The notes below the pieces were generated by a model. The model was not told where the DNA came from, ran no database searches, and saw nothing but the letters and a program-made list of their open reading frames with translations. Source: Atkinsonella hypoxylon (lineage: Eukaryota; Ascomycota; Sordariomycetes; Hypocreales; Clavicipitaceae). Taken from it: a stretch of 64,000 bases of DNA. The position numbers and the translations under genes were made by a program. Positions within the stretch are counted from its first letter, which is position 1; every line of letters starts with the position of its first letter. Positions 1-11,690 of the stretch are shown here, piece after piece. The DNA is taken from NCBI GenBank assembly GCA_000729835.1, contig JFHB01000008.1, positions 346,679-410,678 on the forward strand. The letters run 5' to 3'.

Positions 1-680
1 TCTAGTTGGTGCCACGGGCGACACAATCGAAGGTAGACTGAGGTAATTTAGCACGGGATAAGACCCAATCAATAGAGATACGGAATAGAGCAAGCTGGTA
101 AGGACGAGCTGTTAGCTTCCGACTTACGGGGACTTCTGCCAGGATGCGGGCCTGGCAGCTTTTCTGAACAGAAGCCTGCTGGTAAGCATCGTCGCGCCGA
201 ATGATGAAATCAAAATTGGTCGTCGACGCCAGAATAGTATGCAAGGTCAGAGGAGTTAAACTTTGGTAATGGATCGGAAGCGCGTCGGAGAACTCCTTTG
301 AGGCACTGCGTCAAAATGCAGTGTGGCGCTGGAATTTCGACAAGTAAATTTTCTTGGGCCCGGTTGTTCCTAACGAAGTCGCGCAAGTACCTCTGGCCTA
401 CCTTAGGTGCTGCAGTGCAGGTAGGTACCCCTAGCACGCGACTGGCAGATTTCATGACGGCTCCTTAGGACCAGGCCGTGCCTAATACATATGGGACCTA
501 GCCTACCATCGTGCGCCACAACGACTTTTGATAAGAAGTTGCACTCTCGTGTACAAGGGTCTGATGGAAGGTCTCGAAGGATTTGAAGTCGGAGAAAGAT
601 TACATTTTGCAAGACCTTGTAGAGCTGGCAACTGTCACAGAGCTCGTACCAAAAATTGGAGCGCACGATGGTACGGATCT

Positions 681-720
681 ATTAGGTACCTACCTAGGTA
701 GGTACCTAGGTGTACCTCAG
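681..720. repeat. TACCTAGG-type degenerate repeat
   Basis: A run of overlapping AGGTACCTA / CCTAGGTA words, partly self-complementary. Similar words recur only in spacers of this window: about 10111-10139, 10255-10288, 16786-16860, 17016-17041, 40301-40320, 47060-47087, 48270-48300, 48787-48797 and 49620-49650. I infer a dispersed low-complexity repeat; its function is unknown. Confidence 0.7.
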
Positions 721-864
721 GCGTGAGGCCGAGAGTAAGCGACGGTCGTTCCGTATTGAGCCGGCCTTAGCCGCCATCTAAATTCCCTTTGGTATTTGAA
801 CGGGTCAATGAATGTACCGGGTAAATGTCGACGAACATCGTTGGACAGCCACAGCCGCCATGGC

Positions 865-1110
865 ATCCCTTTGACAGTGTTGAGTGAGTAAGCTGGCTAC
901 TTGCAGGCATTGTCTTGATAGGTAGCAGGTGGCGATACTGCTATTTCTGTCATCAGTTAAATTTTCTGTGGAGTGTAAAGTCTACCAGCATTACTATAAT
1001 AACAGCCCTGAGATTTTGAGCTATTTCATCCCAGTTACAAGAAATAACTGATCATTGACAAACAGTGGGGCTCACGATCAGCTTGCTTCTTTTAACACTG
1101 TCAAAGGGAT
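865..1110. repeat. Perfect 17-bp inverted repeat enclosing about 210 bp
   Basis: ATCCCTTTGACAGTGTT at 865-881 is the exact reverse complement of 1094-1110. Flanking similarity is weak (an AAGCTG word sits at nearly the same distance inside each arm). No obvious target-site duplication is seen. It may be a small MITE-like element or a relic; it encodes nothing recognisable. Confidence 0.55.
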
Positions 1111-2010
1111 ATGCATACAGCTTCACTGAGACTTCAGCCTAGACGAAACGCTCTTCAGACACATTAATCCAAATCATCATGGAAAAAACTCCCTCATATA
1201 TTTATGATGATTGATTACGCTAGTATAGCTAGTACTTCTGCGCCTGATTCAAAGGCGGAAAACCTTACTAGGTTGCGCTAGGTGGATGAAAAACCTTACA
1301 TGCTTCCTATACCTTAATCATAGTAGCTATGTCCCTACAATAAGCATTTGCCACTCACACCTTCTACTAGGTAGTTTTGCACATCCTATTTCTCTTTCTA
1401 TCTTCCAGCTACCCAATCTTTAGCTTCCAACCAGACACTTTTCAGCCACCCATCCACACAGTTGCATCATAGATGCAATAGCTAGCTCAAATTATAATAA
1501 CCTAGAGCTCCGGGTATAATTAGCTAATTTATAACGCGGATTAGTTTGTAAAATCCGCACTACTTAGGTAGTAGGGGCCGGGCCTATTAACTAAATAGGG
1601 TTCAATTCTAGCCTTATTTATTTATAAAACTCAGATAAACTCTGCATAACGTAATTTCGAACCATTCCATCACTATTTCTAGAACCAAAATGCAATTATA
1701 GATTGCTTGAACCATTTCGCAACGTCAATCACGCCCTATAGTTAATGGTCCATAGGCATGCGGAAGATTGAAACAGGTCCGAGGAAAACGCGATTCATAG
1801 GAGTGACAAGAGATAGCGGGCAGAGGAAAGAACGAGAGAGCACGTGCATAACCGCCAAAGACAGCCTTCGTGGTTTTCGATTGTGAAAGCAGGAAAACTG
1901 TATTTCTCAGAAAATCGCTACTTCATTTTATCACTTTTTCATACTGTTTTGAGCTTTCACAACTATTGATAATGTTACCACATGCCGCGATGATTGGGGT
2001 GATATCGACC

Positions 2011-4644
2011 CTATGACGACTCATTTCCTGCAGTCTCGACGAGTGTTTGAACCTTTTCTTTCACGGTCTGAAGGGTCTGCCGCTCCTTTTTCCCGATACC
2101 CGTCATATTTTGCATTTTTTCCGTCAAGTACCAATGTATACCTGCGGCCAGAGTTGGCAATTTTGTTGCTGGAAAGAATATACGCTCAGCCTTGGTGTTC
2201 TTATTGGAGTTCCTGACTTCACATCCTCGAAAAAGGCTGAGCATAAACCATTCGACGAAAATTGAAGACCACGAATTCATCTTGGGAAGCTCCACTGGTT
2301 TGAGGATGGTAATACTTAGAGATCCACTAGCGACTAGGGAGGCATAGAATTGAGCGACATGACGCAAGCGCCGCTCATTTTTCATATTTTGTGCTTCCAA
2401 TGTCTGTTCATCTTCCCCTTCTTCTCCGAATAAGGACTCGCCAAGACTGCGGAATATTTTCCACAAGCGATTCTGGAACGCAAATCTGACCCTGCCATTC
2501 GCACAAGCTTGGCGCCCAACTAATGCGTAATACTCGTTGTAATAGAGCTCGCTCCCCACACATTGAATCAACACTTTCGTGATTTCAGCTTGCTCGTCTC
2601 GTTTCAGCCTCAAACTCGTAAATTGACGGTATCCTTGTTCGTAGTCAAACGCCGACATAATGGCGGTAAAAATCGCAATGTGTGTAGAAGTGTTGAAGCC
2701 CTGCGCCCTAGCCTTCTTTGGAAAATCCGGGAGCACAAAATCCATGTCCTCATCATCTGCAGTCTCTACAGAAACAACTCTTACTTGATCAGAAACCGTT
2801 TTCGCCTTGTCAGCCACGTCTCTGTACTCAGGAACACTGGCCCCAACCAGCCACCACCTGCCATGTCTGCCGGCATCTTCAATATCCTTGAGCCCTATAC
2901 CCATTGCCGTCAGTCCATCCAATCGCCGAGAATGAGTCTTTAATTCCCTAAGGCGTTTCTTCATGCGAAGCACATGCTCTGAAATAATGACTGAATCCAC
3001 GCCTTTAGCTTTAGCTTTGCTGTTCTTCAACTCTTGGATAGTTTCCACCATGAACTTTGTTCGCACAGAGACATTTGCATATCCAACTCTGGAAACAGCT
3101 TCATTGAGAACATTCGACACATATGTGAGGGCTTGAGGATCATCTCTTCGCAGAAATCTGCCAGCCATGCGACATACCCTAAGAAGAAGTTCCACATTAA
3201 GCTCAGAAAGGCCTTGTAACAGTTTCTTCATGTAGTCGAATATGATATTGCATCCGACAACTTCAAAGACGTACAGCTGGGTCAGAAATGTAAGAAAATT
3301 TGAAGGCTCTTTTGAAATAACGTCATCGTCCCCGGAATTTGGTAAAGCTAGTTCATACTGCTCATTGAACTCTCTGACGACCTGCCTGACCAGGTGTGAT
3401 CCGAAACTTGAGCCCTTGATTTTATAGATAGCAGCAGAGAAGCCCCCTATTAGTATGAAGAATTGGTCAGGAAGAGTTTCTGATTTGCGCATTTGCGCCA
3501 AAATGGCTTCGGTCAGTATTTCAGTGACTTCTCCGCGCGCATGTGATTGGTAGATTGCTTCAACAGATTGGATAAGTGAGATTAGGTTGGCGTCAGTCAA
3601 CCGATTCACAAGCCCTTGGACCTTTCTTTGAATGTGAATATTGTTTGCCTTGTCTGTTCCGTCTCGTTGATTCCTCTTCGAAGGTGGCACATACATCGCT
3701 ACTCTACTCCCTTGTACAGGTGCAATATATGGGTTGTCTCTTGGCCGCGGCGCCGGCCACGCAGATGTGCTAGGGAATTCTTTAGAAGACCGATCGCTGG
3801 TCTCATGCAGGCTCCCGTTATCGTGTTCTTCAACCCCATCTGAGACGCCGTAGTCCTTTTCGTTGGTATCGAGTTTATTCACATGCACGGAGGGCTGGCG
3901 CTTGCTGTCGTGTGGAGCCCGATTAAGGCCAGACTTGCCAAGTGTTTCATTTTGATCACTTTCTGAGGCAGGTCCCAGGAAAGTATTTGGTTTCCTCCGT
4001 TTGGATGACAGCCAACTATCATAATCAGCTTTCCGCTTCCTTTGGTCATCTTCGCTTGCGGAATCATTGCCCTTCAAATCTCCAATGAGCTCGTCAAGAC
4101 CATCGTCTTTGAACGATTGAGGCAGAGAGCGGCGACCTTTTCTTATGCCGAGTTTCCTTTCGAATTCCTCAACCTCAGCATCATCCTGAGCGAGCTGCTG
4201 CAGAAGCACCCTAGATACGCCTTCATTTGTTGTTGCATCTTGAGTTGACTGGTCCGCTGCACCTTCAAGTGGCTGATTAGCCTCTTGGTCATCATTTTCT
4301 TTCCGGCGAGAAATTTCTGTGTCGAATTCTTCTCGGTGTATACCTTGCGTTGAGCCGCCCGAGCTAATGCATGAATTTGCATCAAATCCCGAAGAACCTT
4401 CCTCCATGATGTGAGACATCAGCGGCGTTTGTCGCCTCACTCGCTTTTCTCTATACTGACTTGGATATCTATTACGATTATTATTTTCTCTTTGCTTTTT
4501 ACGCAATTCCTTGTGTGACATTTGTCGAACGAAGCCTGAGCTTGCGTGAGGCTTCTTTGATGCATTCTCCTTCGATATCATCGATGAAATTCCTGTGCGT
4601 TGGTAGAGTTTCTGCCGCAGCTCCAGAGCTGATATAGAGGGCAT
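2011..4644 (-). CDS. sgd1: Sgd1/Nom1-type nucleolar MIF4G-MA3 protein
   Basis: A single uninterrupted frame of 877 codons from the first ATG (4644; the open frame extends slightly upstream from a TTG). Residues 1-320 are charged and low-complexity with a basic N-terminal stretch, as in nucleolar proteins. A helical MIF4G region follows at about 330-540 (start near NRLTDANLISLIQSVEAIY). An MA3-type region lies at about 650-780, with the words FTAIMSAFDYEQGYRQFTSL and YYNEYYALVGRQAC. This order matches the Sgd1/NOM1 family, which acts in 18S rRNA and small-subunit maturation and, in yeast, interacts genetically with glycerol metabolism and phospholipase C. A CAG directly precedes the chosen ATG, so a short upstream exon cannot be excluded. 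It is transcribed away from srp14 across a 0.5-kb spacer. Confidence 0.93.
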   Translation of the reverse strand: MPSISALELRQKLYQRTGISSMISKENASKKPHASSGFVRQMSHKELRKKQRENNNRNRYPSQYREKRVRRQTPLMSHIMEEGSSGFDANSCISSGGSTQGIHREEFDTEISRRKENDDQEANQPLEGAADQSTQDATTNEGVSRVLLQQLAQDDAEVEEFERKLGIRKGRRSLPQSFKDDGLDELIGDLKGNDSASEDDQRKRKADYDSWLSSKRRKPNTFLGPASESDQNETLGKSGLNRAPHDSKRQPSVHVNKLDTNEKDYGVSDGVEEHDNGSLHETSDRSSKEFPSTSAWPAPRPRDNPYIAPVQGSRVAMYVPPSKRNQRDGTDKANNIHIQRKVQGLVNRLTDANLISLIQSVEAIYQSHARGEVTEILTEAILAQMRKSETLPDQFFILIGGFSAAIYKIKGSSFGSHLVRQVVREFNEQYELALPNSGDDDVISKEPSNFLTFLTQLYVFEVVGCNIIFDYMKKLLQGLSELNVELLLRVCRMAGRFLRRDDPQALTYVSNVLNEAVSRVGYANVSVRTKFMVETIQELKNSKAKAKGVDSVIISEHVLRMKKRLRELKTHSRRLDGLTAMGIGLKDIEDAGRHGRWWLVGASVPEYRDVADKAKTVSDQVRVVSVETADDEDMDFVLPDFPKKARAQGFNTSTHIAIFTAIMSAFDYEQGYRQFTSLRLKRDEQAEITKVLIQCVGSELYYNEYYALVGRQACANGRVRFAFQNRLWKIFRSLGESLFGEEGEDEQTLEAQNMKNERRLRHVAQFYASLVASGSLSITILKPVELPKMNSWSSIFVEWFMLSLFRGCEVRNSNKNTKAERIFFPATKLPTLAAGIHWYLTEKMQNMTGIGKKERQTLQTVKEKVQTLVETAGNESS

Positions 4645-5152
4645 CTGAAGGCTCAAATGCTTTGACTTGCTCTGGATTCTTGAGAAGAAGAATGCTCAAA
4701 GTTCACAAGTGCAAATAGTAATGAATTACTGCTCGATGATATCTCAGTCGATAAGTGCCTTCAAAAGTGACGCGTTTGAGTTATGTAGATGGGAGATGTT
4801 ACCTGAATATCAAAGGCGTCTATGAAGATCTAACGAGCAAAGGCCAACGGTATGATTTGAGTGAGACTGAATAATAATAGCGACCTAACTGGATATTTTT
4901 GTGACATCAACAAACCTTAGGATTGTCAGAAACTCGGAATGAAAAAAAGTGAAAAAGTGGGTCCAACAATGTCAGAAAAGATTGGAGATTATCAGGCCAC
5001 AGATAAACTGTCAGGGTTGACTAGGTCCACCACCAACGCACTAGCCAGGTACGTCGCCGACTCCTCCAACATCCAAACTACATTGCTCTCTACTCTTTGG
5101 AACGGTAACTCTTATGTTTCCCTGGAAGGACACTCAAATCAGGAAAGGAAAC
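4645..5152. promoter_or_regulatory. Shared spacer between divergent sgd1 and srp14
   Basis: The 508 bp lie between two divergently oriented start codons and so must hold both promoters and 5' leaders. No TATA-like or known operator site stands out. Assignment as a bidirectional promoter region is inferred from gene orientation only. Confidence 0.5.
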
Positions 5153-5769
5153 ATGCTGGCGGAAAGTATGAATGCGGCTCATCTGAGTCAAGACGAGGTT
5201 TGTATAGCGCTATTCACATACTCGTCAGATCCTTTCTATATTCAATCACTTTCCAGATTCACCGTGCTAACACGACCGGACACAAGTTTTTCGACAGACT
5301 TGTAGAAGTTTTTTCTGCCAGGAGAGTTAGCGATCATGGAGCCATCTATCTGGTCCAAAAACGCCGTATGTAGAGCCATGTTGCTTCTATTGATAGTTCT
5401 CCCTCGTGAGCAGTGTCCCTGTGTCCGCTCTCGATATACACACAGTATCCTCGTCCTAATCGATCTTATATCGCTAAAACGACTGATCGTTTATTAGTCT
5501 GCTTTAACCGAGTGAATAAAAATAATGACAAAACAGTGGCTCGCCAAGACGACAGTAGCCCAGCACCCTTGCTTATCAGGGCAACTAATGGGAAGTCAAA
5601 AAGGCAAAGAGACCTCAAAGTCAAGCTGTCCACGATTGTTCATCCCAATGATATTGACAAATTCTATGGTCGCTTTGCGGATATCTGTAAATTAGGAATG
5701 GTTGCGCTTAAACCAAGAGACCGCAGCAAGAAGAAGGCCAAGGCGAAGAAAAGGAAGATGGTATCTTGA
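5153..5769 (+). CDS. srp14: Signal recognition particle 14-kDa subunit
   Basis: Three exons: 5153-5197, 5287-5365 and 5498-5769, about 131 aa. Exon 1 ends SQDE and exon 2 opens FFDRLVEVF, giving the usual SRP14 N-terminal continuity; YLVQKR follows before the second intron (donor GTATGT). Exon 3 carries LLIRATNGKSK, then VKLSTIVHPNDIDKFYGRF and a lysine-rich tail (KKKAKAKKRK), all typical of fungal SRP14. SRP14 forms the Alu domain of SRP with SRP RNA (and Srp21/SRP9) and slows elongation while ribosomes are targeted to the ER. The acceptor of intron 2 is my choice (TTATTAG at 5497, phase-correct, with an ACTGAT branch site); an earlier in-phase CAG at 5413 would add 28 residues that do not fit the family. 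Translation might instead start at the second Met, six codons in. Confidence 0.92.
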
Positions 5770-6655
5770 GAGCAGCCTCGTGCGAATTGATGGTCTCAGA
5801 TTTTCGCATCCTTCATGACGAACTGGATTGAGCATGCAGTTTATAGAGCATAAATGCAACAAATAGTTCAGAACGTACAGCAACCTGCTCAGAAGCATGT
5901 GGTTCTGACGACGTCCAACTTAGATAAAACATCACGAGTCTGGATTTGCCTCACCATGCTCATTCTTCATTGCTCCATAACCGCATGTTGAATCATAAAT
6001 TCACCTTACAGTGACAACTACAGGCCAAACGCACCATCCTCTCCGGACATGGCCCTCTTATGCATGCATGGAATAGGACATGGATGGTGCATCAAAGAGA
6101 TATTCTCGGTATATGCCAAGTAAGTTGCCCATACGCTGAAGACAATGTCTGGACGCTGCCGGTTACCTTCTTTGCCATGAAAGACTCTATCAGTAGTCTT
6201 CATGAGTAATGTGAAAATCTGTCTTCGCTTGGTCATGCACACGTCCAAGGTTATTACAGGTCAAATCCAGCAAGTCAACGGTAACAGCCACTCTAGCGCT
6301 GCCCGCTTATGCTTCCTGGTTTGCGAGCAAGTGCTGATATCATCCAAAAACAGGGTGTCAAGCTAAAGAGCTCTCGAGATATGACTTACATGATAATATA
6401 CCACTGAGCTCTGCTCATAGCGTTTTTCATGACATCATGAAAGTACGGTGCGCATTCTATGAAATAAGTTTGACGAGACAAATATAAAGTATTAAAAACA
6501 AAAAGTGAACAGAAATTACTTCTAGGCGATTAAAACACGGAGTACGTTAGATAGTGTGTAATTTCACGACCACTACAACCACACCGCTTGGCCGCCTTAC
6601 TGTGATTCTGACCATACAATATGAGAAAAAAAATCGAATCCACTCTCCTCCCCTG
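5770..6655. other. Convergent 3' spacer between srp14 and the RRM gene
   Basis: The 886 bp lie between two facing stop codons. Short open frames here lack family motifs and good codon structure. The stretch presumably contains both 3' UTRs; I see nothing else in it. Confidence 0.5.
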
Positions 6656-9551
6656 TTACATGATCTGATCTTGAGTCAGGCCACCGTGAGCATCAGTGTC
6701 CATCCCCTCCCCGCCAGCTCGGTTAAGATACTTGACGTAACTCAAATTTAGTGGACGGCCGCCATATTGATAGCCTTGGAATTTTGCAATAGCAGTTTCA
6801 GCAGTACCGGCGCTGTCAAATCGGACAACACCAGTGCCTCTGGACCGACCACTGGGCTCATACTGTATCTCAGCCTGCTCCACCTTGCCGATAGTCGTGA
6901 ACAGATCAACTAGATCATCATTACTGGTCGACCAGGGTAGCTTGACAGAGAATTAGCAATCTAAAATTACCCACATACGAAGGCTTGAAAACTTACATTG
7001 CGCACGTAGATTGTCTCGCTTTTTTCCGTGCCAGCCGTTGCGCCGTCAGTGAAGGGATTAGGAGGTATCGCAGCAGCAGTTGAAGCGTCAAAAGACGCTC
7101 CTCCGGCGAAACCACCACGACCACCCATTCCAAACCCTCCGCGACCACCACCATAGCCTCCACGCCCGAAGCCCCCACCAAATCCTCCTCTCATGCCGCC
7201 TCCGTAACCGCCACGGCCGGAGAAGCCCATTCCCCCAGCGCCTGCATAGCGATCTTCTCGAACTTCTAGCATCCGACCTTGCCAATCATACCCATTGAAC
7301 TGTTGAATTGCATTCCGAGCATCGTCTGGGTTTTCGAAGACAACGATGCCTGAGCCCTTTGGACGGCCGTCAGGTCCGCTATGAACATCGGCACGGATGA
7401 CACCACCCGAGCGAGCTAACTTAATTAGCCGACGATTCTTTTGAATACCATATTGAGATCATCAAAGTATTCTCCCAGATACTTACCTGCTTGTCGGAAC
7501 AGATCCTTTAGGTCCTGCCACCCGACATTGAATGGAAGCTGAGACTAGTTAGTGCTGCTTTGGGGAGAGTTAGGTAGGGAGAAGGTAGAAACAAACGTTG
7601 GCCACAAATATCTGCCGACCACCTGCGCCGGGAGGACTGCCGTATCCTCCTTGGTTGTTGCTGAAGCCTCCCGCCACCCCCCCGCTGAATCCGCCGCGAT
7701 TGCCGCCGGTGGCGCCGATGAAACGAGGTTCTGCTTCGCGGTCCTGCGGGATGGTCAGCGACAGAGACGCAAGATTATGAGTTTCCATATTGCTCACCTC
7801 TCGAACATAGACTAGGCGACCCATCAAGTTCTGGTTGCTGAGCTGGGCAACAGCTTGTTGAGCCTGTTCTCTCGTTGCATACTCCACAATTCTGCAAATC
7901 CATGTCAGTCAATACTGGATCGCGTGGACGGGCGTCTCTTCCTACTGCTACTTACCCGCATCCCTACAATCACCCAGGACATCGTCCATACCCGTCAACC
8001 CAGCCATCCATCAAAAGCCAGCAAGGGAATGCGTGAGAATTGAGAAAAAGGAAGGAAGAGGAGAAGTAAAAGCAAATAACGCCAGTCAAAGACTATTTGA
8101 TAAAGCCCACCTTCGACATTCCGTTGGGAAGAAGTAACACATCTGCAAAGAGTACTTCTCCGGCTACAATTGACAACATCAGCTTCACCATCGGATCTTG
8201 CCATCAGCTCATCTTACCCTGTCTCATGAAATCCTTAAGATGATGCCATTTTACATCATAAGAAAGATTTCCAACATAGACACGGCGGTCTTGTTGCGAA
8301 GTTTCGCGAATGTTGTTCATCATTTGCTCTCTCGCTACGGCTCGTTCCTCATAAGATCGGTGTGGTGCTTGCCCACCGTATCCTGTACTGGATCCTCCAC
8401 CGGGAGCTCCTGTTCCGGTCATGGGCGAGCGATCACGGCCGCGGCGATAGTCGTCTCTGCTATTTGATCTGCTACGGGGTGAGAGCGATCGTCTTCGAGA
8501 CTGTCGACCCGGGCTCCTCGAGCGTCTACGGGGTGATCGAGACCTCTCTCGCTACTTATTGTTAGTCTTTTGAATCAAATCCGGCTGACAGTACAATACT
8601 GGTCGTGGATGGATAGTTGACAGCCTAGGAAGACAACGTAGTTCTGGGTTAAACAGAAAGAAGACTTATAAACAACGAGATGAAGAAACGGGAGGAACAA
8701 AGCAGTAGATGATAAGTTTTTGATGTGCGGAAGCCGAGTGTTGTCATGTAAGCCGAAAATGCTTGTGTTCATGTAATAGTGGCCGATCGATAAATTCGTC
8801 CAAAAGGACCAGCCTTGCCCATTTCAGGAAAAACACGGGACAGCATCAAACCGTTGTCGATGCACACTCGCAAAGACACCTCGTAGTAAGCCTGACCGTT
8901 GTCGACGAGATGCTAATCTCAATCGAATTCTATAGCGAGCGGATGGAGCGACAGTAGAAAAGCTGCCTTCGAGATAAGCAGAGACTTACGGGTCGATAGG
9001 TGTCGCCTGAATCAGCTACTCAAGAAATGTCAGATGTGAGAACAGTAGCGCTTTGCCTACGCGAGGCATTAAATGACACGACGATAATGACAGAGCGGAA
9101 TGCAAAATGCTGAGGAGTGAGGAGTGTGGGGTTGCACCAGAAACTATCTAGGGGATAGCGAGAAAAACATGCAGGTAAGGGGGCCGTGTGATAATACAGT
9201 GTATGAGAAAGTGCGAGTAGGAAAGGGAAGTTTGTTGTGTGAGAGGAAACAGAGTGCCAGGATCAACCAATGTAGTTGAGTGACTTAGTCACCTGGGCAG
9301 GTAATCAATCACATCGTCATGTGGCTGAGGCATATGAGCTATATGGCATAAGGCATACACAATCGATCCGCAATGTGCCGAAGCCCGCAGACAAATGCAG
9401 AGTAGAGTTGACATTTGCTAGGAAAGTGCTCACGTATTGAAGGGCGAAGGCCAGCAGAAGCCTGACTTGGACGACGCGATGTTGATGGTGTCGAAAGAGT
9501 GTGCAAAGTAGATGCGACAGGAAGGGAGGGGAGGGAGTAGGACGTACCCAT
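6656..9551 (-). CDS. Three-RRM, RS/RGG-rich RNA-binding protein (Gbp2/Hrb1-like)
   Basis: Ten coding exons in transcript order: 9548-9551 (ATGG only), 8990-9015, 8218-8551, 8111-8163, 7956-7963 (8 nt), 7798-7891, 7597-7743, 7487-7538, 6997-7415, 6656-6940. They total 1422 nt (473 aa) with phases consistent throughout. The N-terminus is RS-rich (RERSRSPRRRS). RRM1 spans about 100-173 (RNP2 VYVGNL), RRM2 starts about 213 (IFVANL) and RRM3 about 375 (IYVRNL). A glycine-rich RGGYGGG linker lies between RRM2 and RRM3. This layout fits the yeast Gbp2/Hrb1 and hnRNP-M-like group, SR-type factors in mRNA export and splicing quality control. The start is supported by family-like continuity MADSGDTYRPRERS across a 0.53-kb first intron. 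Intron 6 (7744-7797) is 54 nt and stop-free, so its retention would keep the frame. Confidence 0.9.
7956..7963 (-). other. 8-nt coding micro-exon
   Basis: On the minus strand GGATGCGG lies between a GATTGTAG acceptor and a GTAAG donor. Including it joins exon 4 (ending ...NGMSK) to exon 6 (IVEYATRE) as SK-GCG-IVEY, the expected RNP1 region of RRM1 with the GxGxVEY pattern. Skipping it would shift the frame (8 nt) and destroy RRM1. Confidence 0.85.
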
Positions 9552-11690
9552 GACAAAAGTCTAAGCGTTACGGACAGCGATGCCTTGTGCCCGATGCTCG
9601 GTGGAAGGCAAGCGGGTGTCTCAACAGAGGGAGGGTAGCTCAAGCCAGGTAGCGGGCAATGGTCGGGAATATGACGAAAGACGAATGGTCTGGTGATGAG
9701 GAGGACCGGAACAGTCAGCAAACAAAATATTCTCGCATAAATGCAAGCTTGATGCAACAAAGGTCAGAATCGGGATGGTGGCGGCGCAAAGAGGGGTGGG
9801 AGGACAACGGGGTAAGGTTGCCAGAGCAGGTTGACAAGACTGAAAAAAAAAAAAAAAAAAAGGGCGCGATACAAGCTCGAACGAGGGAATAAGGCAGCGA
9901 ATGGGGAAACAGCGTGAGGAAAACGACAAGGATTGAGCTGCAAGCTACCCTACCTCAGGTACGCGCTCACCACCAACAGTTAAGTGACGAAGAGGGTAAA
10001 GGGATCAGAGGGAAATGTGACACAGGTGCAGCATGAGCCAGAACTCACTTGTTTTACAAGTACTGGGTACCTGCTTTTCGCTGCGTGAGGTTACGGGGAC
10101 GATTGTTTTAGGCCTAGGTAACTACCTAGTTACCTGGGCATTACATGGGCATTAAACCACTTACTGGAAACAAAAAGGGCCAACTCTGCCGGTGATCGAT
10201 GATTGATGAGGACGTAATGAATACCTGGTGGTGTGCAGTACTTGTGTAGGTTGGTTGGTACCTTAGGTAATTAGGGAAGGTACCCAATCCGTGGTTCTAT
10301 CGAGGTGAGATGCAAGTCGCCAAATCCGCTCGGCTTCGAGCCATTCAGACTGTGGCTGAGATTGGTCGAACGGTCACGGCGGGAGGGAAAAATTTTGTAG
10401 GACCTCGCAGGTGCAACGGAGACAAAGAACAGGAGAGGTCCGGATTAGCAGCGTTGCTGAGGCAGGCTAGCCTATTCTATTTTTGACGGGCTCGGCTGGT
10501 CGCTGAAGCTTGTACTGAAATGTATCGGACAATTTACCAAAGGACAAGGTAAAATTCCCAGAAACCGGTCGAGAAAAGCTGGTGAGGCCTTGGATGTGGG
10601 TCACAATTTGTGCCTGATTTTGGCCTAGCACGCCTGGTGCTCTTTGAACACCATATAGAGTAGTCATCCAATATGTCATCACGTCAATCCGCCAAATATG
10701 CACAATATATATATCATTGTTATTGTCATCATATATGGAATCAGCACTCGGAACGCAGTCCAAGAAAAGACTGCTAGAGGAAATAGCTTTTATCACTTTT
10801 ACTGTGTCATGCACTCATAAAACACCCCCTCCTGCTGCGTTAGTGCCTTTTTATTTATTTACTTATTTCTTTTTTCCACAGCTTTGCTTGCTCAGGCATG
10901 CGGAAAGACACAAGCCGTCCTGACAGACTATTGAGCGCATTGTAGCATTCGCTCCTTCACAAACAATCCAGTGGACGTGGTCGGGTCGCCGGGTTGGGCT
11001 ACTTTTACAGCGCTTCTTGCATGCTGCAAACTCATATTTTAGCAGCATAGTCGTCCCTGAAGCACCAGCCTTGCGTCCGGGTTGTGACAACAGCTCGAGA
11101 TTGCATCGTCGGTGATGCTTGGGGTCGGATTAAATTGACACCTGCGTTGGTTTCTACCTTTCAAGTTGTGGACATTATATGAGGATGGATGACTTCACGA
11201 AAGCTCAGTGCGGCTCGTACAACTCACTCGTATGCAAGATATGACCATGGCCAAGGAAAAGCGGCCACTAACAGTTTTCAACGCATATAACAAGGCGCGC
11301 GAGGACACCAGGACACACGGAACAGGATGGCATAAAATATAGTCCGAAATGATACCACTCCAAGAGCTTGTTTCACTGTGTACAATGGATAATAGAAGTT
11401 TGAACTTGCAGACCACATTGCAGGCTACCCTAGACAGATTCCATTATCTTGTACGCGGCTCCACCGATCCTCTGGGAAGGCATCCATGAACGTCAGATGC
11501 AAACCATCAGCGCAAGCTTAACAGACCATCAATCGAGCTGCCAGGCCTGCCCGCGAATACCCACGATGTCCACGGAGCTTACAGCACGCGTCAAGTAGTA
11601 GATAGTCATAGCCCTCCGACAGTGCATTCAATCGTTTAATCTCCCTGTCGAAACCATTCTCGAGTTACTCCATTTCAACGACCACCAACC
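9552..11690. other. Divergent spacer between the RRM gene and coq9
   Basis: About 2.1 kb without a supportable gene. It holds a run of 19 A at about 9843-9861, TACCTAGG-type words at 10111-10139 and 10255-10288, and a 28-bp sequence at 11125-11152 resembling the arms of the inverted repeat at 16692-16781. The 5' leaders and promoters of both flanking genes must lie here. Confidence 0.5.

Larger units (their letters stand above)
1..2010. other. Gene-free spacer upstream of the sgd1 3' end
   Basis: No open frame here has an ATG, codon pattern or family motif that I can support. The stretch holds a TACCTAGG-type low-complexity palindrome (681-720), a widely spaced perfect 17-bp inverted repeat (865-881 with 1094-1110), and an AT-rich part around 1480-1640 with short hairpins such as GCGGATT...AAAATCCGC (about 1536-1558). 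It could be the remnant of small non-autonomous elements. Confidence 0.5.

Noticed and set aside
1536..1625. Possible tRNA gene near GGGTTCAATTCTAGCC
   Set aside because: Only a T-loop-like word is present; no acceptor stem, D-loop or anticodon arm can be folded around it.
9317..9929. Overlapping minus-strand frames of 102-147 codons near the RRM gene start
   Set aside because: They lie in the first intron and 5' region of the RRM gene, are low-complexity (Pro/Ser/Leu-rich) and read through the A-run.
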